Below, one piece after another: positions 1 through 8,129 of a DNA stretch of 64,000 nucleotides; position 1 is the stretch's first letter; each line of letters opens with the position of its first letter. The translations under genes were made by a program, and so were the position numbers. The notes under the pieces were generated by a model, which was not told where the DNA came from, ran no database searches, and saw nothing but the letters and a program-made list of their open reading frames with translations. The stretch spans positions 124,001 through 188,000 of the forward strand of contig NZ_JACCBX010000009.1 in assembly GCF_013409995.1 (NCBI RefSeq). Direction: 5' to 3'. The stretch comes from Neobacillus driksii (GTDB lineage: Bacteria > Bacillota > Bacilli > Bacillales > Cytobacillaceae).

Positions 1-64
1 TGTTCACGAAGAGGTTTCAAGACAAGTCTATTTAAGCTCCTCTTTAGTGGGTCTATGAGGGAAC

Positions 65-835
65 TTATCTTTTCCAGTAACCAAGTCTCTCAGAAATTAA
101 ATTTCCGGAAGTGATCAATTCACTCGCAAAATACTGAATTCGTTGTTTGGAAATTCGTGGACTAGGTCCTACTAGATTAATAGCAGCAATGACTTTTCCG
201 GTATGGTCTCTAACAGGTGCGGACACAGATGTCCGTCCAATGGTATATTCATCGACACTAACGGAATAGCCGTTCTTTAAGATTGTTTTCAATTCTTCCT
301 TGAACACATCTGGATCTGTGATGGTCTTCGGTGTGATGGGAATGAGTCCATTTTGAATCACTAGATCGACCAAGTAGTTTCCACTATGGGCAAGAAGAAG
401 TTTTCCTGAACTTGTACAGTGAGCATAATTATGTAATCCCAAGTGAGATGGTACTTTATTGGAGGTTTTACTTTCGACTTTGTCTAAATAGACCACATGA
501 TTTCCATCTAAGATTGCCAGATGGGCGGTTTCCCCGCATTTATTGGCAAGGTCGGTTAGAATCGGATGTGATTCTGTATGCAGATCGATGTTGCCTAGGA
601 CAATGGAGCTCAATTCAACAACGGAGAGACCTAACTGAAATTTATTGGTCTCTTTATTTTTTTGTACTAAACCTTCGGATGCAAGTGTTGTAAGTATTCT
701 TTGGACACTGCTTTTTCCTAATCCAAGCTCATTCGCTAGCTCACGTACCCCTTTTTGTGGTTGATTCATTTTAAAAGCACGCAGGATTCTAATTGCATTT
801 TTTACAGAAGAGAGCAGCTTTTCTTGTTCTTGCAT
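65..835 (-). CDS. IclR-family transcriptional regulator
   Basis: The 256-residue product has an N-terminal winged helix (about residues 5-65, with KSSVQRILTTLASEG as the recognition region) followed by the IclR effector-binding domain (about 80-250), the usual length for the family. I start at 835 because GGAGG lies 9 bases upstream; the open frame runs on to 1003 but that stretch is spacer-like. The gene diverges from the catechol meta-cleavage operon at 1087, so it is the obvious local regulator, probably sensing an aromatic substrate or ring-cleavage product. A perfect palindrome lies about 50 bp upstream of its start and recurs before the Rieske dioxygenase at 22389. Family is certain; effector and target assignment are inference. 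Confidence 0.9.
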   Translation of the reverse strand: MQEQEKLLSSVKNAIRILRAFKMNQPQKGVRELANELGLGKSSVQRILTTLASEGLVQKNKETNKFQLGLSVVELSSIVLGNIDLHTESHPILTDLANKCGETAHLAILDGNHVVYLDKVESKTSNKVPSHLGLHNYAHCTSSGKLLLAHSGNYLVDLVIQNGLIPITPKTITDPDVFKEELKTILKNGYSVSVDEYTIGRTSVSAPVRDHTGKVIAAINLVGPSPRISKQRIQYFASELITSGNLISERLGYWKR

Positions 836-878
836 CTTATTTTCCTCCAAATAGTAAAAATTATATAAAAATTCAGAA

Positions 879-901
879 AGTGTCCCGCATAAAGGGACAC
901 T
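879..901. promoter_or_regulatory. Candidate IclR operator, perfect inverted repeat
   Basis: Arms AGTGTCCC (879-886) and GGGACACT (894-901) flank a 7-base centre. The core GTCCCGCATAAAGGGAC (882-898) recurs with one change at 22249-22265, before the ring-hydroxylating dioxygenase. Its place between the IclR gene and catechol 2,3-dioxygenase suggests an operator. The alternative is a dispersed hairpin repeat that happens to lie at both places. Confidence 0.45.
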
Positions 902-1086
902 GTCATTGTGAGCATCGTACCAACCCTTTAAGATTGAAGCATACATCAGGTTTTCGACAAATGAAGAAGAATTTGGTACCGAATATAATGAAAACGGTAT
1001 CACTATTCAGTATATTTCGTCAATATAGTTTGTTCATGTTTTACAAAACTAAAAAAATTAAAAAGGGAATTTTAGGAGGAACGGAC

Positions 1087-2082
1087 ATGACTATTTTTAA
1101 AGAACCAATTTTTGATGTAGCACAACTCGCACACGTGGAGATTCTTTCTCCAAAACTAGAACAATCTGTTGAATTTTTTACTAGATTTCTTGGAATGGAA
1201 GTAACGGCTCGTTCTGGAGGTTCCGTTTATCTTCGTGCTTATGAGGATTTTTACCATAATACATTAATAATCACTGAATCAAAACAAGCAGGGGTTGGTC
1301 ATGTTGCCTGGCGTGCAACATCCCCTCAAGCACTACAGCGCCGAGTAGAAGAAATTGAAAAAACAGGCTTAGGCAAAGGCTGGATTGACGGAGATATCGG
1401 TCATGGAAAAGCATATCAGTTTACTACACCTGATGGTCATTTAATGGAAATTCTTTGGGAAGTCGAATATTACAATGTTTCAGAAGAGCAGCGCTCAAAA
1501 CTATTAAACCGCCCATCTAAACGTCCAGATCGTGGTGTACCGGTTCGCCGCTTGGATCATATCAATCTTATGACTTCCAATCCTGGAACCGATACGGACT
1601 TTTTAATCGACAAACTCGGTTTCCGTTTAAGAGAGCAAATTCAAGATAACGGACATGTGCTTGGAAGCTGGATCAGTGTCTCCAATCTAGTTCATGAAAT
1701 TGCCTATATGCAAGAGCCAAATGGCGTGAAAGGAAAACTGCACCATCTTTGCTACTGGTATGGCATTCCGCAAAACCTTTATGACGTGGCTGATCTGCTT
1801 AAAGATCATGATTTTAAGATCGAAGTTCCACCTAATAAGCATGGTGTTTCCCAAGCATTCTGTATGTATGTGATTGAACCAGGAGGCAACCGCATCGAAT
1901 TGTTCGGAGATGCAGGCTATATCATTACCGATCCAGCTTGGAAACCAGTGATTTGGGACATGAAAGACGTTCCGGGCAACGGCGATACTTGGATTGGGAC
2001 CGAATTCCCAGTATCCTGGTGGACGCAAGGAACACCACTAACATCTAGTGAATCTGTTGAAAAAGAAGTTGTAAAACCTTAA
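1087..2082 (+). CDS. Catechol 2,3-dioxygenase (extradiol, two VOC domains)
   Basis: This 331-residue enzyme opens catechol next to the hydroxyls to give 2-hydroxymuconic semialdehyde. It has two tandem vicinal-oxygen-chelate domains (about 10-130 and 150-280). In the catalytic C-terminal domain the metal ligands look like H158 (RLDHINL), H220 (KLHHLCYW) and E271 (RIELFGD). I take the ATG at 1087, 8-9 bases after TTAGGAGGAA; the frame is open upstream to 793 but that part reads as the regulator's promoter region. It is first in an operon with dmpF, dmpG, dmpE, dmpH, dmpI and dmpC homologues, which fixes catechol or a simple alkylcatechol as the likely substrate. Exact ring specificity cannot be read from the sequence. 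Confidence 0.93.
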   Translation: MTIFKEPIFDVAQLAHVEILSPKLEQSVEFFTRFLGMEVTARSGGSVYLRAYEDFYHNTLIITESKQAGVGHVAWRATSPQALQRRVEEIEKTGLGKGWIDGDIGHGKAYQFTTPDGHLMEILWEVEYYNVSEEQRSKLLNRPSKRPDRGVPVRRLDHINLMTSNPGTDTDFLIDKLGFRLREQIQDNGHVLGSWISVSNLVHEIAYMQEPNGVKGKLHHLCYWYGIPQNLYDVADLLKDHDFKIEVPPNKHGVSQAFCMYVIEPGGNRIELFGDAGYIITDPAWKPVIWDMKDVPGNGDTWIGTEFPVSWWTQGTPLTSSESVEKEVVKP

Positions 2083-2115
2083 TTCATTCATTACTAGAAA
2101 GCGAGGTGCAGGGTC

Positions 2116-3027
2116 TTGACGAAAGTAAAAGCAGCGATTTTAGGATCTGGAAATATTGGGACAGACTTAATGTATAAAATTTTAAAAAATGATGGAAACA
2201 TGGAGTTAGCCTTAGTATCAGGGATTGACCCAAATTCTGAGGGTCTAAAAAGAGCGAAGGAAAAGGGAATTGCAGTTAGCCATCATGGAATTGATGCAAT
2301 TCTAGAAGATCCAGAAATTAAGATTGTGTTTGATGCAACAAGCGCGAAAGCCCATAAGCTGAATGCGCAAGCACTACGAGATCAAGGGAAATTAGCTGTT
2401 GACATGACACCGGCGGCGGTTGGACCGTTTGTTGTGCCAACCGTTAATTTACATGACCATCTTGAAGCAATGAATGTTAACTTGATTTCTTGCGGCGGCC
2501 AGGCGACGGCACCACTTGTTTACGCCGTCAACCGCGTGGTACCTGTTCATTATGCAGAAGTCATTGCGACAGCGGCCAGTTTATCGATTGGACCGGGAAC
2601 AAGACAAAATGTCGACGAGTTTGTTCGCACAACGGCAAATGCGGTTCAACAAATTGGCGGAGCGAAAATCGCAAGAGCCATCCCTGTATTTAATCCTGCG
2701 CAGCCGCCTATTAATATGACGAATTCTGTCTATGCAGTCATTAAAGAAGCATTCGATGAGGCTGCAGTCATTGAGTCGGTTCAATCGATTGCCGCTGAGA
2801 TTTCTAGCTATGTTCCAGGCTATCGCTTAAAAGGTACGCCGTTTGTTGATTATCGTGAAACTCCTTGGGGCCGCTTGCCAACCGTGGTCATCATGAATGA
2901 AGTAATTGGAGCAGGGGATTTATTCCCTACCTATGCCGGTAATTTGGATATCATGACGGCTTCCGCCTACCGAGTCGGAGATGTCTATGCCGCACATTTT
3001 CTTGGAGTTAAGGAGGTAACACAATGA
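2116..3027 (+). CDS. dmpF: Acetaldehyde dehydrogenase (acylating)
   Basis: The 303-residue product is a DmpF/MhpF-type enzyme that oxidises acetaldehyde to acetyl-CoA with NAD and CoA. It shows the N-terminal dinucleotide-binding motif GSGNIGTD and the catalytic cysteine in ISCGGQA (C126). The start is a TTG at 2116 behind GCGAGGTGCAGGG. The next gene, 4-hydroxy-2-oxovalerate aldolase, begins inside its stop codon (ATGA, 3024-3027). This fits the known heterotetramer in which acetaldehyde is channelled from aldolase to dehydrogenase. The pair completes the meta-cleavage pathway to central metabolism. Confidence 0.94.
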   Translation: MTKVKAAILGSGNIGTDLMYKILKNDGNMELALVSGIDPNSEGLKRAKEKGIAVSHHGIDAILEDPEIKIVFDATSAKAHKLNAQALRDQGKLAVDMTPAAVGPFVVPTVNLHDHLEAMNVNLISCGGQATAPLVYAVNRVVPVHYAEVIATAASLSIGPGTRQNVDEFVRTTANAVQQIGGAKIARAIPVFNPAQPPINMTNSVYAVIKEAFDEAAVIESVQSIAAEISSYVPGYRLKGTPFVDYRETPWGRLPTVVIMNEVIGAGDLFPTYAGNLDIMTASAYRVGDVYAAHFLGVKEVTQ

Positions 3028-4037
3028 AGATTCCTAGACTGACAGATACTACCCTACGAGATGGCGATCATGCGGTTAGCCATAGTTATACACCTGAACA
3101 GGTACGGGCAATTGTAAAAGATTTAGATGAAGCAGGTGTGCCAGTTATTGAAGTGAGCCATGGTTCTGGATTAAACGGCTCGACGATTCAGCAAGGGTTC
3201 TCTATTCATTCTGAATATGACTTGATTAAAGTAGCAGTTGAAACTGCGAAACAAGCTAAAATTGCTTCTTTATTCGTTCCGGGGATCGGGACGAGCAAAG
3301 AATTAAGAGAAGCGGCCGAACTCGGTATTTCGGTACTCCGGATTGCCGTACATTGTACGGAAGCAGATGTTACCGAGCAGTACTTCCGCTTAGCCAAAGA
3401 ATTAGGACTTGAAACCGTTGGTTTCCTCATGATGTCTCATACCCAGCCTGCTAGTGTGCTTGTGGAGCAGGCAAAGTTAATGGAATCGTATGGTGCCGAT
3501 TGCGTTTATGTGGTTGATTCTGCAGGTGCCCTTGTTCAAAGCGGCGTTCGCGAAAGAGTGTCTGCTTTAAAAGAAGCGTTGTCCATTCAAGTTGGTTTCC
3601 ACGCTCATAATAACCTTGGCTTGGCGATCGGTAATACGATAACGGCACTAGAATCTGGTGCCGACCAAATTGACGGAACACTAAGAGGTCTAGGTGCGGG
3701 AGCTGGAAATGCACCAACGGAAATCCTTGTTGCGGTACTAAATAAAATGGACATCGAAACCGGAATCAACCTAGCAATATTAATGGATGCTGCAGAGGAA
3801 AAGGTAGCTCCGCTTATGCAGACTCCAATCGTAATTGATCGCGGCAACTTATCAAGCGGCTATGCCGGAGTATATAACAGCTTTTTATTACACGTAAAAC
3901 ACGCTGCCGAAAAGTTTGGTGTCGGCGTATCCGAAATTATGGAAGAGCTTGGCAAAAGGCAAACTGTTGCTGGCCAAGAGGACTGGATTTTAGATGTTGC
4001 GGTTGAACTAGCAGAGAAAAAAGGGATTACAGTATAG
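3024..4037 (+). CDS. dmpG: 4-hydroxy-2-oxovalerate aldolase
   Basis: The 337-residue class II pyruvate aldolase splits 4-hydroxy-2-oxovalerate into pyruvate and acetaldehyde. The N-terminal TDTTLRDGDHAVSH motif is the family signature (metal and substrate site), and GFHAHNNLGLA supplies the metal-binding histidines. The length matches DmpG/MhpE. It has a strong AAGGAGGT site and overlaps the dmpF stop by four bases, so the two subunits are probably made in fixed ratio for the channelling complex. Confidence 0.95.
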   Translation: MKIPRLTDTTLRDGDHAVSHSYTPEQVRAIVKDLDEAGVPVIEVSHGSGLNGSTIQQGFSIHSEYDLIKVAVETAKQAKIASLFVPGIGTSKELREAAELGISVLRIAVHCTEADVTEQYFRLAKELGLETVGFLMMSHTQPASVLVEQAKLMESYGADCVYVVDSAGALVQSGVRERVSALKEALSIQVGFHAHNNLGLAIGNTITALESGADQIDGTLRGLGAGAGNAPTEILVAVLNKMDIETGINLAILMDAAEEKVAPLMQTPIVIDRGNLSSGYAGVYNSFLLHVKHAAEKFGVGVSEIMEELGKRQTVAGQEDWILDVAVELAEKKGITV

Positions 4038-4061
4038 TTCCAGGGGTAGGAGGAGACAGGT

Positions 4062-4841
4062 GTGTCGATCATTCAAGAAGCAGCCACTCGTTTATTGGAA
4101 GCAGAGGAAACAAAGCAGGTGATCAAGCCGTTAACAGTATCCTATCCAGGGATTACTGTAGATGAAGCATATCATACGCAGTTAGAGATTATCCGTAGAA
4201 AAGTTGAAAATGGTGGAATCATCGTGGGGAAAAAAATTGGCGCAACAAGCAAAGCGATTCAAAATATGTTTGGTGTCAATCAGCCTGATTACGGTCATTT
4301 ATTAGCAGATATGATGGTTGTGGAAGGCGAAGCGATTTCACTAGAACACTATATTCAACCGAAAGTAGAATTTGAGATTGCCTTTATATTAAAAAAGGAT
4401 TTAAAAGGCCCGAATGTTTCTATCCTTGATGTCATCGAGGCAACTGATTATATTGTTCCTGCCATTGAAGTGATTGATAGCCGGATTGAAGATTGGAAAA
4501 TCAAGTTTGAAGACACGGTTGCAGATAACGGCTCCTCTGCTTGTGCGATTATTGGCGGGAAACCGACAAAACTTGATGGTTTAGACCTTACTCATATCGG
4601 GATGGTCGCTTATCGAAATGGAGAAATGATTGATTCTGGAGCAGGGGCAGCCGTCCTTGGAAATCCACTTCGTTCGGTCGCTTGGCTGGCCAATTCATTA
4701 GGTAAGTACGATGTTTCTCTTAAATCAGGGGAAATCATTCTTTCGGGTGCTTTAACCAGTGCGATTGAAGTGAAGGAAAATGATACGTTTACGGCGGAGT
4801 TTGCCCATATTGGTTCAGTCACGACGTCATTTATTAGATAG
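4062..4841 (+). CDS. dmpE: 2-oxopent-4-enoate hydratase
   Basis: The 259-residue member of the hydratase/decarboxylase family (fumarylacetoacetase-like fold) adds water to 2-oxopent-4-enoate to make 4-hydroxy-2-oxovalerate for DmpG. I place it with DmpE rather than DmpH because of GKKIGATSKAIQNMFGV and the EDWKIKFEDTVADNGSSA stretch, which match known DmpE sequences. The start is GTG at 4062 behind GGAGGAGACAGG. It is a paralogue of the gene at 5196, separated from it by a 238-bp dispersed repeat that begins at this gene's stop codon. In Pseudomonas the hydratase works in complex with the decarboxylase. Confidence 0.88.
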   Translation: MSIIQEAATRLLEAEETKQVIKPLTVSYPGITVDEAYHTQLEIIRRKVENGGIIVGKKIGATSKAIQNMFGVNQPDYGHLLADMMVVEGEAISLEHYIQPKVEFEIAFILKKDLKGPNVSILDVIEATDYIVPAIEVIDSRIEDWKIKFEDTVADNGSSACAIIGGKPTKLDGLDLTHIGMVAYRNGEMIDSGAGAAVLGNPLRSVAWLANSLGKYDVSLKSGEIILSGALTSAIEVKENDTFTAEFAHIGSVTTSFIR

Positions 4842-5078
4842 GCTCTGTTAGGATTCATTGTTGCTTTCGTATAGGTATGAGAATTCTTAGGCGGAGAATT
4901 TCCGGTTAATGTATATAGAAGAAGCTTTTGAAGCAGATATAAGCGGAGATATTCCGGTTAACTGCTTTAAATATGACCAAATCTAAAGATTTGGATCATA
5001 TAAGCGGAAAAACTCCTCTTATTTTTAAGGGAATATCGGTATTTCCCAATTTAGCCGGAATTTTTCCGTTTATTTTTC
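4841..5078 (+). repeat. Dispersed ~237-bp repeat, copy 1
   Basis: This stretch matches 62092-62327 over its whole length, in the same orientation, by eye at roughly 80% identity. Both copies start GGCTCTGTT and end CCGTTTATTTTT. Inside are four quasi-palindromic blocks such as GGCGGAGAATTTCCGG and AAGCGGAGATATTCCGG. It splits the catechol operon between the hydratase and decarboxylase genes. A stretch just beyond copy 1 (5089-5111, CAACAACAGCTTTAACA) is imperfectly inverted to the left end, so a MITE-like origin is possible, but copy 2 lacks it. No ORF is carried. Confidence 0.85.
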
Positions 5079-5195
5079 AAACACAGTAAATCAACAACAG
5101 CTTTAACAAGGTTTAAAGAATAAACTGGTATCTCGATCGCGCGGGGCTTGATCCCGCCCCGATCAATGGGAAATCAAAAGAAACTGGGTGATAAC

Positions 5196-5987
5196 ATGAT
5201 TAAAACAGAAGTAATCGATCAAATTGCTTATGAACTTTACCTGGCTGAAACACAGAAGAAAGCAGTAGGCAAGTTTGTTGATGCCTATCCTGAACTGGAT
5301 GAAGCGCTAGCTTACCAAGTACAAGAACGCTTAGTCGAAATGAAATGCAAACAAGAAAACACTAAAAGAATCGGCTGGAAGCTCGGATTAACGAGTAAAG
5401 CGAAACAAGAGATGATGGGCGTACACGAGCCATCTTACGGGGTTTTGCTTGAAAGGATGCAGCTGTTTGAAGGGGAAAAGATTTCGCTCGCACCTTTCAT
5501 CCACGCCAAGCTGGAGCCGGAAATTGCCTTTATTTTTAATAAAGAATTGAAAGGTCCGCATGTAACAGTAGCGGATGTACTTCATGCAACGGAATATATT
5601 GCACCGGCAGTTGAAATCATAGACAGCCGCTTCCATGGGTTCAGCTTTACCTTACCTGACGCGGTGGCAGATAACTCATCTTCTTCCCGATTTATTATCG
5701 GCGAAAGGTTCTATTCACCGAAGGATTTCGATTTGAAATTGATGGGAATGGTGTTTAGACAAAACGGAGAAGTCGTGGCGACAGGCGCGGGTGCAGCGGT
5801 AATGGGGCATCCAGCAAGAGCCATTGCTTGGTTAGCCAATCGATTATACAAAGTTGGGCAAAGTATTCAACCAGGAGAAGTTGTGTTAAGCGGCTCCTTA
5901 TCAGCAGCAATTAAAATTGAAGCAGGTGACCATTTCACCGCTGGGTTTGACGGACTAGGCAGTGTTGAGGCGGTATTCACGGAATAA
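5196..5987 (+). CDS. dmpH: 4-oxalocrotonate (2-oxo-3-hexenedioate) decarboxylase
   Basis: The 263-residue paralogue of the preceding hydratase should decarboxylate 2-oxo-3-hexenedioate to 2-oxopent-4-enoate. DmpH-like traits are GWKLGLTSKAKQEMMGV and VADNSSSSRFIIG, where the hydratase has VADNGSS. I start at the ATG at 5196, behind GGGTG; the frame is open to 5148 across a GC-rich hairpin (CGGGGCTTGATCCCG) that is unlikely to be coding. Together with the tautomerase and dehydrogenase that follow it forms the 4-oxalocrotonate branch. The paralogue split rests on motifs, so a swap with DmpE is possible but unlikely. Confidence 0.86.
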   Translation: MIKTEVIDQIAYELYLAETQKKAVGKFVDAYPELDEALAYQVQERLVEMKCKQENTKRIGWKLGLTSKAKQEMMGVHEPSYGVLLERMQLFEGEKISLAPFIHAKLEPEIAFIFNKELKGPHVTVADVLHATEYIAPAVEIIDSRFHGFSFTLPDAVADNSSSSRFIIGERFYSPKDFDLKLMGMVFRQNGEVVATGAGAAVMGHPARAIAWLANRLYKVGQSIQPGEVVLSGSLSAAIKIEAGDHFTAGFDGLGSVEAVFTE

Positions 5988-6013
5988 ACTTCAAGGTGAA
6001 GGGAGAGGTTTTT

Positions 6014-6214
6014 ATGCCATTTATTCAGATTAACATTCTTAAAGGCAGAACACCTGAAAAAAAGGAACGATTAATAAGAGAAGTTTCTGACTTGGTATCA
6101 GATGTGTTAGATGCTCCCATTCAAAGTGTTCGTGTGATGATCAATGAAATAGAACCTGAACATTGGGGCATTGCTGGAGAATCAGTGAAAAAGAGAAATG
6201 AGGTTTCAAAATGA
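6014..6214 (+). CDS. dmpI: 4-oxalocrotonate tautomerase
   Basis: The 66-codon product converts 2-hydroxymuconate to 2-oxo-3-hexenedioate. After loss of Met the catalytic base Pro1 is exposed, and Arg11 and Arg39 sit exactly where the family needs them; that settles the ATG at 6014 (GGGAGAGG upstream). The position of the classic active-site Phe50 is Trp (EHW). The protein is a few residues longer than the 62-residue Pseudomonas enzyme. Its stop overlaps the dehydrogenase start by four bases (6211-6214). Confidence 0.93.
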   Translation: MPFIQINILKGRTPEKKERLIREVSDLVSDVLDAPIQSVRVMINEIEPEHWGIAGESVKKRNEVSK

Positions 6215-7683
6215 CAAACGTTCAGACTGGAATTAGAGAAGTAGGTCTTTATATAAACGGGGAATATGTAAAAGCAAGCGATGGTGCTACTTTTGAAGTG
6301 AAAAATCCTGCGACACAGGAAATCATTGCGAAAGTCAGTGAAGCCTCACAAGAAGATGTGGATCGTGCCTGCCGGATTGCACGGGACGCTTTTGAAAATG
6401 GTCCGTGGAGAACGATGACTGTAGCGGAGCGCTGTGCAAAGCTTCGTCGTATGTCCGAAATCATACTTGAGCGCAAAGAAGAAATCGCTCGCTTAGATGC
6501 GACAGATGTCGGAAAACCATATCATTCTACAGTCCACCATGAAGTTCCACGCGCAGCCAATAATATCAAATTCTTTGCGGACTTCATGGAGCAGCAAGGC
6601 GGAGAAGTGTATCCAATGGGCGAAGAGTATCTAAATTATACTCGATACGAACCAGTTGGGGTAGCTGCACTCATTACCCCTTGGAATGTTCCGTTTATGC
6701 TAACTACATGGAAGCTTGGTCCTTGTCTTGCGGCGGGAAACACAGCTGTTATTAAACCAGCTGAAATGACTCCGCTTTCTGTTTCACTTCTTGGAGAAAT
6801 TGCGAAGGAAGCAGGTATTCCGGATGGCGTAGTCAATGTTGTGCATGGTCAAGGAGGAGTAGTTGGGACGGCTCTGACTACCCACCCGGAAGTAGATCTC
6901 GTTTCCTTCACGGGCTCAACCGCTACAGGAAAGCGAATTATGAAGAGCGGCGCCGACACGTTAAAGAAGGTTTCTTTTGAATTAGGCGGAAAAGCGGCGA
7001 ATATAGTATTTGAAGATGCCAATCTTGATAAAGCCATTCCTGTATCGATTCATGCAGCGTTCATGAATTCCGGTCAAGTCTGTCTTGCAGGGTCAAGAAT
7101 CTTAGTGCAGCGCAAGATCTTAGATGAGTTCCTTGAAAGATTTAAGAAAGCCGCAATGGAACTAAAAGTCGGTGATCCGCAAAATGTCGAAACCAAAATG
7201 GGACCAGTGGTGAGTGAAGAGCATTATAAAAAGGTCACCAGTTATCTTGAGATTGCCAATGAAGAAAATGCCACGCTAATTTGTGGTGGAAAACGTCCGT
7301 ATTTACCGGAGTATTTACAAAATGGTTACTATTTAGAGCCTACTGTTTATCTTCAAGAAAATCCTAAGTCTCGCATTTGCCAGGAGGAAATTTTTGGCCC
7401 AATCGTGACGATCATTCCATTTGATACCGAAGAAGAAGCCCTTCGCATTGCTAATGATACAGAATACGGATTAAATGGTGTGGTTTGGACAGAGAATCTC
7501 CAGCGCGCTCACCGGATTTCACATTCTGTACGTGCGGGTACGATTTGGGTGAATTGCTGGTTTGTTCGTGATCTCCGTGCTCCATTCGGCGGTTTCAAAA
7601 AGAGCGGCGTCGGACGTGAAGGCGGCCATCACAGCATGGAATTTTTCACAGAAGCGAAAAATATTTGTATCGCTTTGAAATAG
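6211..7683 (+). CDS. dmpC: 2-hydroxymuconic semialdehyde dehydrogenase
   Basis: The 490-residue NAD-dependent aldehyde dehydrogenase oxidises the catechol ring-fission product to 2-hydroxymuconate. It shows the nucleotide-binding FTGSTATGK, catalytic Glu257 (FELGG) and Cys291 (NSGQVC), at the usual spacing. It starts inside the tautomerase stop codon. It is last in the operon and is followed by a strong terminator at 7707. No DmpD-type hydrolase for ring-fission ketones is present in the window, so this oxidative branch appears to be the only exit. Betaine-aldehyde-like specificity is conceivable for the family, but the context argues for this role. Confidence 0.9.
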   Translation: MTNVQTGIREVGLYINGEYVKASDGATFEVKNPATQEIIAKVSEASQEDVDRACRIARDAFENGPWRTMTVAERCAKLRRMSEIILERKEEIARLDATDVGKPYHSTVHHEVPRAANNIKFFADFMEQQGGEVYPMGEEYLNYTRYEPVGVAALITPWNVPFMLTTWKLGPCLAAGNTAVIKPAEMTPLSVSLLGEIAKEAGIPDGVVNVVHGQGGVVGTALTTHPEVDLVSFTGSTATGKRIMKSGADTLKKVSFELGGKAANIVFEDANLDKAIPVSIHAAFMNSGQVCLAGSRILVQRKILDEFLERFKKAAMELKVGDPQNVETKMGPVVSEEHYKKVTSYLEIANEENATLICGGKRPYLPEYLQNGYYLEPTVYLQENPKSRICQEEIFGPIVTIIPFDTEEEALRIANDTEYGLNGVVWTENLQRAHRISHSVRAGTIWVNCWFVRDLRAPFGGFKKSGVGREGGHHSMEFFTEAKNICIALK

Positions 7684-7706
7684 GTAATTTATAGAATGAA
7701 TCTCGG

Positions 7707-7730
7707 AAGGGGGACTCCCCCTTTTTTTTA
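7707..7730 (+). terminator. Rho-independent terminator of the catechol operon
   Basis: AAGGGGG (7707-7713) and CCCCCTT (7717-7723) form a 7-bp stem with a 3-base loop, followed by a run of T. Confidence 0.9.
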
Positions 7731-7902
7731 TTTGCGATAGTAGTTGCTAGTCCAAATGAAATTTTATGAAAGTAGGATGCAGTACTTACAGCAAAATTGT
7801 TTAAATAAATGGAGCAGCTCTCGTTTTTAGCCGGTCGAAAGAAGATGCTTGAAAATCCAGAGGAGAAGAGGTAAGAAAAATCTGAAAAATAGATTGACGA
7901 AA

Positions 7903-7948
7903 TAATAAATATTATTTATTATAATAATCAGATAAATAATATTTATTA
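7903..7948. repeat. 17-bp perfect inverted repeat, AT-only arms
   Basis: In the 400-bp spacer before the GntR gene, arms 7903-7919 and 7932-7948 are perfectly complementary and composed only of A and T (AATAAATATTATTTAT core), around a 12-base centre. There is no T-run, so it is not a terminator. It may be a protein-binding or supercoil-sensitive site. The rest of the spacer shows no gene. Confidence 0.7.
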
Positions 7949-8070
7949 CAACAAGATGTACTCTTCAAATCGCCTTAATCACAAGGGGGTGTTATTGACT
8001 TTCGATTTAAAATGAATCCGTTTTCAAAATTCGAATCTTAATTTTTTACCTTCTATCCCAAAAAGTCGGA

Positions 8071-8092
8071 ATACCATTGTTGGTTGTGGTAT
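8071..8092. promoter_or_regulatory. Candidate GntR autoregulatory operator
   Basis: ATACCA (8071-8076) and TGGTAT (8087-8092) are inverted with a 10-base centre, about 40 bp upstream of the GntR start. The position suggests autoregulation. I did not see the motif repeated at other promoters in the window. Confidence 0.3.
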
Positions 8093-8129
8093 GGTTAAGA
8101 CATAGTAAGGATAGGAGTGTTTGCGCTTT

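Noticed and set aside
412..693. 93-residue plus-strand frame within the IclR gene
   Set aside because: It is antisense to a conserved regulator domain and has no ribosome site.
793..1086. Long N-terminal extension of catechol 2,3-dioxygenase
   Set aside because: The extension covers the divergent promoter region and palindrome, and ATG 1087 has a perfect GGAGGA site.
4841..5111. Repeat copy 1 as a complete MITE with terminal inverted repeats
   Set aside because: A left/right inverted similarity exists (GGCTCTGTTAGG versus CAACAGCTTTAACA) but copy 2 lacks the right end, and no target duplication is evident.
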